DNA from: Lewinellaceae bacterium
GTDB lineage: Bacteria > Bacteroidota > Bacteroidia > Chitinophagales > Saprospiraceae
Length of the DNA: 64,000 bases
Reading direction: 5' to 3'
Assembly (NCBI GenBank): GCA_016716135.1
Contig: JADJWX010000002.1
Span: 248,001 to 312,000 of the forward strand
The notes under the pieces were generated by a model, which was given only the letters and a program-made list of their open reading frames with translations, had not been told where the DNA came from and searched no databases. The position numbers and the translations under genes were made by a program. Shown piece by piece: positions 43,341-51,340 of the stretch. Numbering within the stretch: position 1 is the first letter of the stretch; every line of letters starts with the position of its first letter.

Positions 43341-43994
43341 CTATCTGAGCGCTGAGGTTGTTTTTTCAGATAAAAAACGGCCCATCAGTTGCATGATATC
43401 CAGGTCGGGTGTTTTATGGATTGTACGGATACCCAATTGCCGGGCAGCTTCAATGTTTTCCTCCAGGTCGTCGATAAAAACAGACTCCTCCGGCACCAAC
43501 CCGGCATCGGCAAGTACATATTCATAAATTTCACGGTCCGGTTTGCGCAGACGAATCAGGTGGGAATAATACACCGCGTCAAAATACCGGGCCTGGAAGT
43601 CTTCCATGTTGTGCTCGCGCCACAAGTAATCGTCGATCCAACGCGCATGCAGGTCATTGATATTGCTCAGTAAAAAAACCTGATAATGTTGCCGCAACTC
43701 CAGCACCCGGTCAAACCGCTCGCGGGGCATCCCCACAAAAATGGAATTCCAGGCATAGATCACTCGTTCCGGTTCCAACACAGGACGGGCAGCCCGGCAT
43801 AAGGTGTCGACAAATTCTTCCGTTGTAATGCCCCCGGTTTCATAGAGTTGGAACACACCCGATTGGTCCAGCTTGTTTTTGATCGATTCAAATTGCGATC
43901 CGGTTAACTGCTTTAATTCCCGGCTGATGGCGCCCAGCTCCAGATCGAAAAGCACATTGCCGAAATCAAAAATGATATTCTTAATGGGTTGCAT
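43341..43994 (-). CDS. HAD-superfamily phosphatase (IA variant 3)
   Basis: The protein has 217 residues from the ATG at 43994 (MQPIKNIIFDFGNVLFDLE). The longer frame upstream is not needed. HAD motif I is DFGNVLFD, with Asn in place of the usual second-Asp neighbourhood as in YihX-like enzymes. Motif II is FLLSNIN, motif III has Lys in RLRKPDREIYEYVL, and motif IV is VFIDDLEENIEAARQLG. It should dephosphorylate small sugar phosphates or similar metabolites; the substrate is unknown. It is divergent from the E2 gene. Confidence 0.92.
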   Translation of the reverse strand: MQPIKNIIFDFGNVLFDLELGAISRELKQLTGSQFESIKNKLDQSGVFQLYETGGITTEEFVDTLCRAARPVLEPERVIYAWNSIFVGMPRERFDRVLELRQHYQVFLLSNINDLHARWIDDYLWREHNMEDFQARYFDAVYYSHLIRLRKPDREIYEYVLADAGLVPEESVFIDDLEENIEAARQLGIRTIHKTPDLDIMQLMGRFLSEKTTSALR

Positions 43995-44105
43995 GGTTGA
44001 TTTGTTGTTGCAGGGGTGTCCCGGCGGGGCCACAAAGGTGCATTTTTTCACAAAATAAAATTCCAAAACGCGGCTGCAACTGTGGTGCAATGCCGGTTGT
44101 TGCTG

Positions 44106-44113
44106 TACCTTTG
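44106..44113 (+). promoter_or_regulatory. possible -7 promoter element for the E2 gene
   Basis: TACCTTTG matches TAnnTTTG exactly and lies 83 bp upstream of the E2 start, in the divergent gap with the HAD gene. The -33 region is poor. Confidence 0.35.
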
Positions 44114-44195
44114 CGGGGCTTTAACCAAATAAAATAAATTAACAGGCGGTTCGGATCAGCCTTTGTCCTGCATACTGCCACACATCATTCGAACT

Positions 44196-45521
44196 ATGGC
44201 GCGCGTAGAACTTGTGATGCCCAAAATGGGCGAAAGCATCATGGAAGCCACGATTTTGTCGTGGCGGAAAAAGCCGGGCGACCGGGTTGAACTGGATGAG
44301 CCGGTGCTCGATATTGCAACCGACAAAGTGGACAGTGAGGTGCCTTCCCCGACCGAGGGGGTGCTGACCGAAATCCTGTTCAAAGAAAACGACGTGGTGC
44401 CGATCAACACCGTCATCGCCATTATTGAAACCGAAGCGGCCGACGCCCAACCAAAGGCCTCGCCTGCCGTCAGCCAGTCCGCTTCCAACGGCAACGGCGC
44501 GCAACAAGTGCCTGAGCCGGTAGCAGCAATGCCGCGCACACAGGAAGCGGTTGCATTAACCGCGACCCCGGCAAAAACAGGCGCCACCGGCCGGTTTTAT
44601 TCGCCTCTGGTGCGCACTATCGCCAAGCAGGAAGGTGTTTCACAAGCCGAACTGGATACCATTGCCGGTAGTGGTATGGAAGGCCGCGTGACGAAAAAGG
44701 ACATGTTGGCTTATGTCGCCAACCGCAGCGCCGCACCGGCAATAACCACTGCTCCGCAAACGCCGCCTCCAATGGCTCAGCCGGTTTCCAGCCCCACTGC
44801 CTCCTCATCCGGTAATGTGGAAATTGTGGAGATGGACCGCATGCGCAGGCTCATCGCCGACCACATGGTCATGAGCAAGCACACCAGTCCGCACGTAACG
44901 TCGTTCGTGGAAGCCGATGTGACGAATCTCGTCAACTGGCGGAATAAGATCAAAGACAAATTCAAAAAAACATACGGCGAGAATATCACCTTCACTCCGA
45001 TTTTTATCGAGGCCGTGGCGCGCGCCATCCGGGATTTTCCGATGATCAACATTTCGGTGGAGGGCACGCAAATCATTGTAAAAAAAGACATCAACATCGG
45101 GATGGCTGCCGCGCTGCCCAGCGGTAACCTCATCGTGCCGGTGGTACGCAATGCCGATCACCTCAACCTCGTAGGGCTTACCAAACAGGTAAACGACCTG
45201 GCTAACCGCGCCCGCCAAAACCAGCTCAAACCCGACGAAATCCAGGGCGGTACCTTCACGCTGACCAACGTGGGGACCTTCGGCAACGTGATGGGCACAC
45301 CCATCATCAATCAGCCCCAGGTCGCCATCATGGCTACCGGCGCGATCCGCAAAAAGCCGGCCGTGCTGGAAACCGAATACGGCGATGTGATCGCCGTCCG
45401 GCAAATGATGTTCCTGTCCATGTCGTACGATCACCGGGTGGTGGATGGTATGCTGGGCGGTTCTTTTATCCGGCGGGTGGCCGATTATTTGGAGCAATTT
45501 GATGTGAACCGGGCGATTTGA
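44196..45521 (+). CDS. dihydrolipoamide acyltransferase (E2) of a 2-oxoacid dehydrogenase complex
   Basis: The protein has 441 residues. The lipoyl domain (1–~80) carries the lipoylated Lys in DIATDKVDSEVPSP. A Pro/Ala-rich linker leads to a peripheral-subunit-binding domain (YSPLVRTIAKQEGVSQAEL…GRVTKKDMLAYV, ~140–180). A second linker follows, then the catalytic acyltransferase domain (~220–441) with the active-site SMSYDHRVVDG. It transfers acyl groups from E1 to CoA. The fused E1 at 31817..33814 is a likely partner. Whether it handles branched-chain oxoacids or pyruvate is not decided by sequence. The polyprenyl synthase gene starts 3 bp later. Confidence 0.93.
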   Translation: MARVELVMPKMGESIMEATILSWRKKPGDRVELDEPVLDIATDKVDSEVPSPTEGVLTEILFKENDVVPINTVIAIIETEAADAQPKASPAVSQSASNGNGAQQVPEPVAAMPRTQEAVALTATPAKTGATGRFYSPLVRTIAKQEGVSQAELDTIAGSGMEGRVTKKDMLAYVANRSAAPAITTAPQTPPPMAQPVSSPTASSSGNVEIVEMDRMRRLIADHMVMSKHTSPHVTSFVEADVTNLVNWRNKIKDKFKKTYGENITFTPIFIEAVARAIRDFPMINISVEGTQIIVKKDINIGMAAALPSGNLIVPVVRNADHLNLVGLTKQVNDLANRARQNQLKPDEIQGGTFTLTNVGTFGNVMGTPIINQPQVAIMATGAIRKKPAVLETEYGDVIAVRQMMFLSMSYDHRVVDGMLGGSFIRRVADYLEQFDVNRAI

Positions 45522-45524
45522 ATC

Positions 45525-46499
45525 ATGCACGACCTGCCGGCTCTTTTGACCAAAATTGATGGCTACGCTGCCGCCAACCCTTTCCCGGAGGCGCCGCGCG
45601 AACTTTTTGAGCCCTGTACCTACATGCTCGACCTCGGTGGCAAGCGCTTGCGCCCGGCCCTGCTCCTGATGGCGGCGGAATTATTTTCCGATACGATTGA
45701 CACTGCGCTTCCCGCTGCCTGGGCTGTTGAACTTTTCCACAATTTTACCCTGATGCACGATGACATCATGGACGCCGCCCCCTTGCGCCGCGGCCAGCCT
45801 ACCGTGCATACCCGATGGAACACAACCACCGGCATTCTCAGCGGCGATGTCATGCTCATTCAGGCGTACCGGTACCTTACCTCGTTCTCGAATCCGGCTG
45901 TCGTGACCGAATTGGTGAAAACTTTCAGCCGGGTGGCTACTGAAGTGTGCGAAGGCCAGCAATACGACATCAATTTTGAATCCAGAAATGATGTCGCCCT
46001 GCCAGAGTACATCCGCATGATTGAACTGAAAACAGCAGTATTGCTCGGCGGCGCCATGGAAATGGGCGCTATTTGTGCCGGCGCAAATCCAGCCGATGCC
46101 GAACACCTGTACCACTTCGGGCGGCTGGCAGGCATTTCATTCCAAATTCAGGACGACCTGCTCGACACCTACGGCGACCCCGCCAAATTTGGCAAGCAAG
46201 TCGGCGGCGATATTTTGCAAAACAAAAAAACCTTCCTGGTCCTGAAAGCGCTCGAAACCATGCCGGCCGGAAACCGGCATGTGTTGGAAACCTGGCTGCA
46301 AACCGGGCCGGAAACTCCCGGAAAAGTCGACGCCGTGCGCGCTATTTTTGATCAATACAAAATACCCGAACTGGCCGCCGCCGAAAAAAAACGCTTTCAA
46401 GCCGAGGCCTTCACACAACTGGAAAAAGTGGGTGTGTCCGAAGCGCGTAAAGTTGCGCTGCGTCAAATGATTGGCAACCTGCTGGATCGCGACCGGTAA
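45525..46499 (+). CDS. polyprenyl diphosphate synthase
   Basis: The protein has 324 residues. It has the conserved GGKRLRPALLLMAAELF, the first Asp-rich motif LMHDDIMDAAPLRRGQPTVH (DDIMD) and the second QIQDDLLDTYGD (DDLLD), plus the Lys in TFLVLKALE. It makes all-trans prenyl diphosphates by adding isopentenyl units, as precursors of quinones or carotenoids. Chain length cannot be called safely. It starts 3 bp after the E2 gene, so the two are co-transcribed. The AraC regulator gene begins 18 bp downstream. Confidence 0.93.
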   Translation: MHDLPALLTKIDGYAAANPFPEAPRELFEPCTYMLDLGGKRLRPALLLMAAELFSDTIDTALPAAWAVELFHNFTLMHDDIMDAAPLRRGQPTVHTRWNTTTGILSGDVMLIQAYRYLTSFSNPAVVTELVKTFSRVATEVCEGQQYDINFESRNDVALPEYIRMIELKTAVLLGGAMEMGAICAGANPADAEHLYHFGRLAGISFQIQDDLLDTYGDPAKFGKQVGGDILQNKKTFLVLKALETMPAGNRHVLETWLQTGPETPGKVDAVRAIFDQYKIPELAAAEKKRFQAEAFTQLEKVGVSEARKVALRQMIGNLLDRDR

Positions 46500-46517
46500 A
46501 GGCCGTAATTTTACTCT

Positions 46518-47339
46518 ATGCAATCCTGGTTGCACATACCTGCGCCACCGCTCGACCATTACATCGAGCATTTTTTCCTGTATGAAAATTTAATTTCGGA
46601 TCACTTGCGGGAGCGCATGTTACCCGACGGTCATATTGAACTGGTGATCGACTTGCGCGAGCAACCGAATTTTTGGTACCCAAACGATGACCCGGATGCA
46701 GCACATCGCGTGCAAGGCGGCTGGATATCCGGGGTGCACCGGCACTACATCACGATCGAGGCTGCTCAGGGGGCATCCATGCTGGTCGTGCGCTTTCGAC
46801 CGGGCCGCATTTTACCCATTCTTGGCATGCCGGCCGGGGCAATTGCCGACCAGGTTGTTCCCCTGGACCAGGTGTGGGGACCCACCTTCGAACACTTGCG
46901 CAACGGCCTGCTGGAACGCCCGGAACCGGCCCGGAAATTTGCCTGGCTGGAGCAGTTTTTTCTGAAAAAAATTCAAAACGGGCCGGCGCCAAACCCGGTC
47001 ATCGACTTTGCGCTCAACCGCCTGCAAAGTATGGATACCGCTGCCGGCATTGCAGCCATTGTCGGAAAAACCGGCTATAGCCACAAACATTTTGTGTCGC
47101 TGTTTCACTTGCACATCGGCGTGCCGCCAAAAGTGTACAGCCGGATATTGAAATTCCAGCAGGCCGTCCGGCAAATGGAGTCCAGCCCTGGCCAACCCGA
47201 CTGGAGTGCACTCACCTATGCCTGCGGCTACTATGATCAGGCGCATTTTATCAACGAATTCAAGACCTTTTCGGGCTTCTCGCCATCGTTTTACCTGGAG
47301 AAACGAGGCGCATATCTGAACTATTTGCCGGTAGATTGA
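46518..47339 (+). CDS. AraC-family transcriptional regulator
   Basis: The protein has 273 residues. The N-terminal half is a DUF6597-like ligand domain (PPLDHYIEHFFLYEN, LPDGHIELVIDL, GWISGVHRHYITIEA, VVRFRPGRILPILG). The C-terminal ~100 residues hold two helix-turn-helix units: GIAAIVGKTGYSHKHFVSLFHLHIGVPPK and WSALTYACGYYDQAHFINEFKTFSGFSPS, the latter the AraC signature. It is expected to be a DNA-binding activator or repressor; inducer and targets are unknown. It is 18 bp after the prenyl synthase gene. Confidence 0.93.
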   Translation: MQSWLHIPAPPLDHYIEHFFLYENLISDHLRERMLPDGHIELVIDLREQPNFWYPNDDPDAAHRVQGGWISGVHRHYITIEAAQGASMLVVRFRPGRILPILGMPAGAIADQVVPLDQVWGPTFEHLRNGLLERPEPARKFAWLEQFFLKKIQNGPAPNPVIDFALNRLQSMDTAAGIAAIVGKTGYSHKHFVSLFHLHIGVPPKVYSRILKFQQAVRQMESSPGQPDWSALTYACGYYDQAHFINEFKTFSGFSPSFYLEKRGAYLNYLPVD

Positions 47340-47406
47340 ACCCTCCATTGCATAGGTAACAAACTGAAAGGTAAATTTTTTCCAATCGGAAAGCAGGTGG
47401 TGCAAT

Positions 47407-47414
47407 TACTTTTG
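47407..47414 (+). promoter_or_regulatory. possible -7 promoter element for the TolB-like lipoprotein
   Basis: TACTTTTG fits TAnnTTTG, 37 bp upstream of the 47451 start and after the AraC stop. A T-run at 47376–47381 is the only -33 candidate. Confidence 0.35.
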
Positions 47415-47450
47415 CATAAACAATTTGTTTTTTTAAAAAAAACGCCATTT

Positions 47451-48398
47451 ATGAAAAAGTTGCTACTGCTTTGCCTCATGTTAACGAGTGTGCTGGCTTG
47501 TACCACCACCCGAAAAAATCGATTGGACAACTTGAAAATTGCTTACAACGTATTAGTCGACAGCGCCAACGACAATTACGATGTCTTCACGATGAATTCC
47601 GATGGCACAGGAAAACAAAATATCACCAGGCACCCGGATGTGGCCTGGACCTACTTCGCCTGGAAAAACCGCCTGTTCTTCATCTCCGACCGCGATACCT
47701 GCCGGCGTTGTTACTTTTTATATGAAACCGACGCCGGTGGCCGGAATCCACGCAAAGTCACCGGATTGCAACTGGAAGACTCCTGGATGAGCAGCCGGAA
47801 CGATGGCCGCGAACTGGTTGTTACCGGCCGCATCGGCAAGGCGATTCGGATGCAGTTGTTTCTGGTGAATACCGAAACCGGCGCTTTCCGGCAACTAACC
47901 AACGACACGGCCGCCCTGCACCGCGACCCGCTATTTTCGCCGGATGGACAACAGCTAGTTTTTGCCTACAAAAAGAATCGCCGCGACAGGAATGCCATCG
48001 AAGAACTGTACAGCATGCATGTCGACGGCTCAGGCATGCGCCAACTTACGCACTTCCCGGCCGCCGATACCACCGCCCCGTGGCACAGCTATCACGCCGG
48101 GCCACCCCGCTGGAACCAGCGCGAAAATTTTATCAGCTACCAATCGTTCCAAAACGGGAAGTACAGCCTCTACGCGGTGGCGCCCGATGGTTCGCGCCAA
48201 TGGAAACTGACGGAAAATACCTTCGACGAAGGCTGGCATGACTGGAGCCCCGACGGGCGCTGGCTGTTTGTGGAAACATTCGACACCGACCAGACACAAT
48301 TTGCAATTCACCGTATAAACTGGAACTCCCGGGAACTGCTTCGGCTTACCGACACAACGTACAAATACCAGCAAGCGCCGGTTGTGCTGTGGAAATAG
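47451..48398 (+). CDS. TolB-like WD40/PD40 lipoprotein
   Basis: The protein has 315 residues with a lipoprotein signal (LLLLCLMLTSVLAC, Cys at ~18). The mature part is a six-blade-type propeller of PD40 repeats: YDVFTMNSDGTGKQNIT, LFFISDRDTC, RDPLFSPDGQQLVFAY, YSMHVDGSGMRQLTHF and HDWSPDGRWLFVETF. Such proteins bind partner proteins in the envelope or act as carbohydrate- or peptide-handling accessory subunits. No enzyme part is visible. It ends 9 bp before the convergent radical SAM gene. Confidence 0.9.
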   Translation: MKKLLLLCLMLTSVLACTTTRKNRLDNLKIAYNVLVDSANDNYDVFTMNSDGTGKQNITRHPDVAWTYFAWKNRLFFISDRDTCRRCYFLYETDAGGRNPRKVTGLQLEDSWMSSRNDGRELVVTGRIGKAIRMQLFLVNTETGAFRQLTNDTAALHRDPLFSPDGQQLVFAYKKNRRDRNAIEELYSMHVDGSGMRQLTHFPAADTTAPWHSYHAGPPRWNQRENFISYQSFQNGKYSLYAVAPDGSRQWKLTENTFDEGWHDWSPDGRWLFVETFDTDQTQFAIHRINWNSRELLRLTDTTYKYQQAPVVLWK

Positions 48399-48407
48399 CA
48401 CAGTTGT

Positions 48408-49880
48408 TTATGGCCCGGGCTGTCTTGACCACCGCCACCAAACCATACCGCCTCGCGCGAGTATCATTTTTCCTAAAAAAACTAAACCCGTCAATGAAAA
48501 ACCGCGCCCGGCCAATTTGGCCTTGTGCCAGTGCACGGCATTGACCGTCCAGCGCACAGCATAGTCGTAGTAGCGGCGGGGGTAATGGCGCCGGAAGTCC
48601 AGATCGCGGTCGGTGCGGTTGGCCCACGGCAGGGCGCTGTGCATCGACGGTTGCACCTCTTCGTACAAGCCGGTTCCTTTGATCGGGTAAGCCACCGTAA
48701 TGGTGAACAGATCGGGGTTGGATACTTTCAGGTGTTCGACGGTTTCCCGGATGTCGGCTTCCGTTTCGCCCGGATACCCCAGCATGATGAAGGTGCCGGC
48801 CTGAATACCGGCGCGGCGCGCTGCCTGGATCATGTTGCGCACCTGCTGCACATCTACCCGGCGGTCCATCGCATCGATGATGCGCTGCGAGCCGCTCTCC
48901 GCCCCGATCCAGACCCGGAAACAGCCACTGGCTTTCAGAATTTGAACCACTTCCTCGTTCAGGCGATCGGCCCGGGTGATGCACTCGAACTGCACCTGAA
49001 TTTGGCGCAGCCGCAACTCGTCGTGAAATGCCTGTAACCACTTATGGCTGATGGTGAAAACATCATCGACAAACCAGATCAGGTCGAAGTCGTAGTGCGC
49101 CTGCAACCACGCAATTTCATCGACGACAGCTTTCGGGGACCGCCGCCGGTAACTTTGGCCATACACTGCCGTGCTGCACCAGCGGCAGGTGTACGGGCAG
49201 CCGCGCTGGGTACTCAGGCTCACGGCGCTGTGCCCATGCGCCTTTTTCCAGGCATCGAGATATTGTTGCAGATCAATTTTTGGTCTGTTTGGAAGCGGCA
49301 ACGCATCCAGGTCGCGTATTTTTTCCCGGGGTGCGGTGCGGTGCACGGAGCCGTCGGGCAAGCGGTAGGCCAGGCCGGGAATATTGACGAGTGCGGAGTG
49401 CGGAGTGCGGAGTGCGGAGTGTTCAACTTTTTCGGGGGAGGTTAGATTCCGTGCTCCGTACTCCGCACTCCGCACTCGAAAATGTTCAGCGATTTCCAAC
49501 AGCGTTTGTTCGCCTTCGCCGATAACCAGCAGGTCGGCGCCTGCACCCAGGTATTCGCCGGTGTTGTGGGTGACATCTGGGCCGCCGAGTACGATCAGGC
49601 AGTTTTGGAGGCTATTTTGGTTTCGGATAAACTCCATGATCGCGATGACATTGCGTTTGGTCATCAGGTTGGTGTACAGCGCCACAATGCCGGGTCGGTG
49701 TTCCAACAGGTAAGTCTGCAACGATTCACGCGTGGAGAACGTCGTATCAAAAACCGTATTTTCCACGCCGTGCCGGTCCAGCCAGGCCGAGAGGTAAAGC
49801 AAACCCAATGGCGGATAGGGCTTCATGATCGCCTGTTCTTTTGGGTCTTCGTGCAGAAAATAACCGTGGGTAAGTACCAT
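48408..49880 (-). CDS. B12-binding-domain radical SAM protein
   Basis: The protein has 490 residues from the ATG at 49880. Residues ~20–130 are a cobalamin-binding Rossmann-type domain (PPLGLLYLSAWL, IVLGGPDVTH, DLLVIGEGEQTLLEI). The radical SAM 4Fe-4S ligands are C228, C232 and C235 (RGCPYTCRWCS). Further SAM-fold features follow: FVDDVFT, RADRLNEEVV, RVWIGAESGSQRIID and GTFIMLGYPGETEAD. Related enzymes do methylations and ring formations in lipids, tetrapyrroles and natural products; the substrate here is unknown. Residues ~135–165 come from an embedded family B palindromic element, placed between the two domains. The C-terminus is basic and aromatic, possibly membrane-associated. Confidence 0.92.
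   Translation of the reverse strand: MVLTHGYFLHEDPKEQAIMKPYPPLGLLYLSAWLDRHGVENTVFDTTFSTRESLQTYLLEHRPGIVALYTNLMTKRNVIAIMEFIRNQNSLQNCLIVLGGPDVTHNTGEYLGAGADLLVIGEGEQTLLEIAEHFRVRSAEYGARNLTSPEKVEHSALRTPHSALVNIPGLAYRLPDGSVHRTAPREKIRDLDALPLPNRPKIDLQQYLDAWKKAHGHSAVSLSTQRGCPYTCRWCSTAVYGQSYRRRSPKAVVDEIAWLQAHYDFDLIWFVDDVFTISHKWLQAFHDELRLRQIQVQFECITRADRLNEEVVQILKASGCFRVWIGAESGSQRIIDAMDRRVDVQQVRNMIQAARRAGIQAGTFIMLGYPGETEADIRETVEHLKVSNPDLFTITVAYPIKGTGLYEEVQPSMHSALPWANRTDRDLDFRRHYPRRYYDYAVRWTVNAVHWHKAKLAGRGFSLTGLVFLGKMILARGGMVWWRWSRQPGP
49389..49478. repeat. palindromic element, family B copy 3, embedded in frame in the radical SAM gene
   Basis: Four and a half GAGTGCG units on the left pair with ACTCCGC units on the right (49451–49478). 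The core GCGGAGTGTTCAACTT is identical to that of the helicase copy. It encodes ~30 residues with no stop, but in a different frame from the helicase copy. Confidence 0.88.
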
Positions 49881-49884
49881 GTAT

Positions 49885-49903
49885 CGCGAACCTCCGGTTC
49901 GCG
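49885..49903. repeat. 19-bp palindrome upstream of the radical SAM gene
   Basis: CGCGAACC-TCC-GGTTCGCG is an 8-bp perfect stem beginning 5 bp upstream of the radical SAM ATG. A second palindrome (GCAAGCC-GCA-GGCTTGC) follows directly at 49904–49920. The same 8-bp arms recur at 50005..50023. Confidence 0.7.
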
Positions 49904-50000
49904 GCAAGCCGCAGGCTTGCACCACCGGGAGATTTAATTTGAAACAAAAGTACCTGCATTCGGCGATTCACTGCGTTGTAAAACCAACTTTGTCCATGTA

Positions 50001-50032
50001 TTGGCGCGAACCGGCGGTTCGCGTTACATTTG
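50001..50032 (+). promoter_or_regulatory. probable promoter of the pentapeptide-repeat gene with a palindrome in the spacer
   Basis: TTG (50001–50003) and TACATTTG (50025–50032) fit the Bacteroidota -33/-7 pattern with a 21-bp spacer. The spacer is almost entirely the palindrome CGCGAACC-GGC-GGTTCGCG (50005–50023), the same arms as at 49885. A protein bound there would block RNA polymerase. The gene starts at 50055. Confidence 0.5.
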
Positions 50033-50054
50033 TCAGAACGCGAAAACCTGTAAA

Positions 50055-51329
50055 ATGGAAAACTCGGATAAGCAAACTGAACTTGAACAGGAGAACCGGC
50101 GCCTGCGTGAACGCCTGGATTTGCTGGAAGCGCAACTGGCTGTTCGGAAAACTACCCGCAACAGGTTGGTTTTGTTGATGATCCGCACGTTTGCCGGCAA
50201 ATCACTTTACGGCAGTGTGACCCAACTGGTGGATGAAGTGGCTGAACGCCGCCTGGAGCGCGAGACCATCAAAAAAGTGCTTTACGCCACCCTGCGCCGG
50301 GTAACCCGGGTAGGGACGGTCATGGTACTTATTGCCCTGGGGCCCCTTGTGTTGGCGGGTTTGCAAACCTATTACCTGAAAAAGCAAAATGAAAAGCTGG
50401 ATATTCAGAACAAACGGATCGAACAACAAACGTATCTGCAGGAGGCCGAACGGCGCAGCTCGCTTGTTTTTTTGTTCGACAATGTGCTGAACAAGGTGGA
50501 CGAGGAACTGCGCATGAATCCCGGACACCGGGCACTCAGCCCGCAGCTGGTTGGGCGGATTGTGGCGCTGACCAAGGCGTTGAAACCCTACCATTTTCTG
50601 GAAGGCGACTCCATTACGGCACAAATGAGCAGTCCGGAGCGCGGACAGGTTTTGCTCAGTCTCCTGGCGAGCAAACTGAACAAAAGCACCTATGATCAGA
50701 TTTTTCTGCTAGCCGATTTTTCCTATACCACCCTGCAAAATGTGAACCTGGATGGCGCCTATCTGCGTAACATAAATTTATCCAACGCCGTGTTGGAATC
50801 GGTTTCGCTGACCGGCGCCGATTTGCGCAATGCAAACCTGGAAGGCGCTCAACTGCTCGGTGCCCGGGTGCTGGCTACCGGCGGTTCGGCAAGCCCGGCC
50901 AGTTTTGATTTTGCCAATTTTCATAAAGCTACCCTCCATAATTGCGACTTCAGCGGCTCGTCTTTTGATTACACCAACTTCACCCGGGCAAGCCTGCACC
51001 AGGTCAGCTTTCGGAATGCTTTTTTTAATCAGGCCCGCCTGATTGAACTACAGGCCGATACGCTGGATTTTGGCGGCGCAACCCTGCTGAATACGACCTT
51101 TTCTATTTTGGAAAAAAAAGCCGGTGTTAACACTGTCTTCCACTGGCCCGAAATCCACATCGATACGGCTACCTACCGCCAGATCAGGCAGTTGCCCCTG
51201 AACGGCTTGCCGGTGCTGGATACGGCGCAGCGCGAGTTTCGCATCAAGCGGGATACATTTTACGTTGGCGATGCCGGCCAGCCGATTGTAGTGGAAGACT
51301 CGGTTGAATTGTTCCGGACAAGGCAATAG
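50055..51329 (+). CDS. pentapeptide-repeat membrane protein
   Basis: The protein has 424 residues from the ATG at 50055. Residues ~1–30 are coiled-coil-like (DKQTELEQENRRLRERLDLL). One membrane helix lies at ~94–113 (VGTVMVLIALGPLVLAGLQ), then a basic helical segment (KKQNEKLDIQNKRIEQQ). From ~215 come pentapeptide repeats of A(N/D)LxG type (LQNVNLDGAYLRNINLSNAV, LTGADLRNANLEGAQL, later ANFHKATLHNCDFSGSSF), forming a right-handed quadrilateral beta-helix. Known family roles include DNA-gyrase shielding and scaffolding; with a membrane anchor a scaffold role is more likely (inference). It is divergent from the radical SAM gene. Confidence 0.88.
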   Translation: MENSDKQTELEQENRRLRERLDLLEAQLAVRKTTRNRLVLLMIRTFAGKSLYGSVTQLVDEVAERRLERETIKKVLYATLRRVTRVGTVMVLIALGPLVLAGLQTYYLKKQNEKLDIQNKRIEQQTYLQEAERRSSLVFLFDNVLNKVDEELRMNPGHRALSPQLVGRIVALTKALKPYHFLEGDSITAQMSSPERGQVLLSLLASKLNKSTYDQIFLLADFSYTTLQNVNLDGAYLRNINLSNAVLESVSLTGADLRNANLEGAQLLGARVLATGGSASPASFDFANFHKATLHNCDFSGSSFDYTNFTRASLHQVSFRNAFFNQARLIELQADTLDFGGATLLNTTFSILEKKAGVNTVFHWPEIHIDTATYRQIRQLPLNGLPVLDTAQREFRIKRDTFYVGDAGQPIVVEDSVELFRTRQ

Positions 51330-51340
51330 GGAAACCAAAG

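Noticed and set aside
49389..49478. GAGTGCG repeats considered as a simple microsatellite
   Set aside because: The complementary units on the other arm and a core shared with other loci show a dispersed inverted-repeat element rather than a microsatellite.
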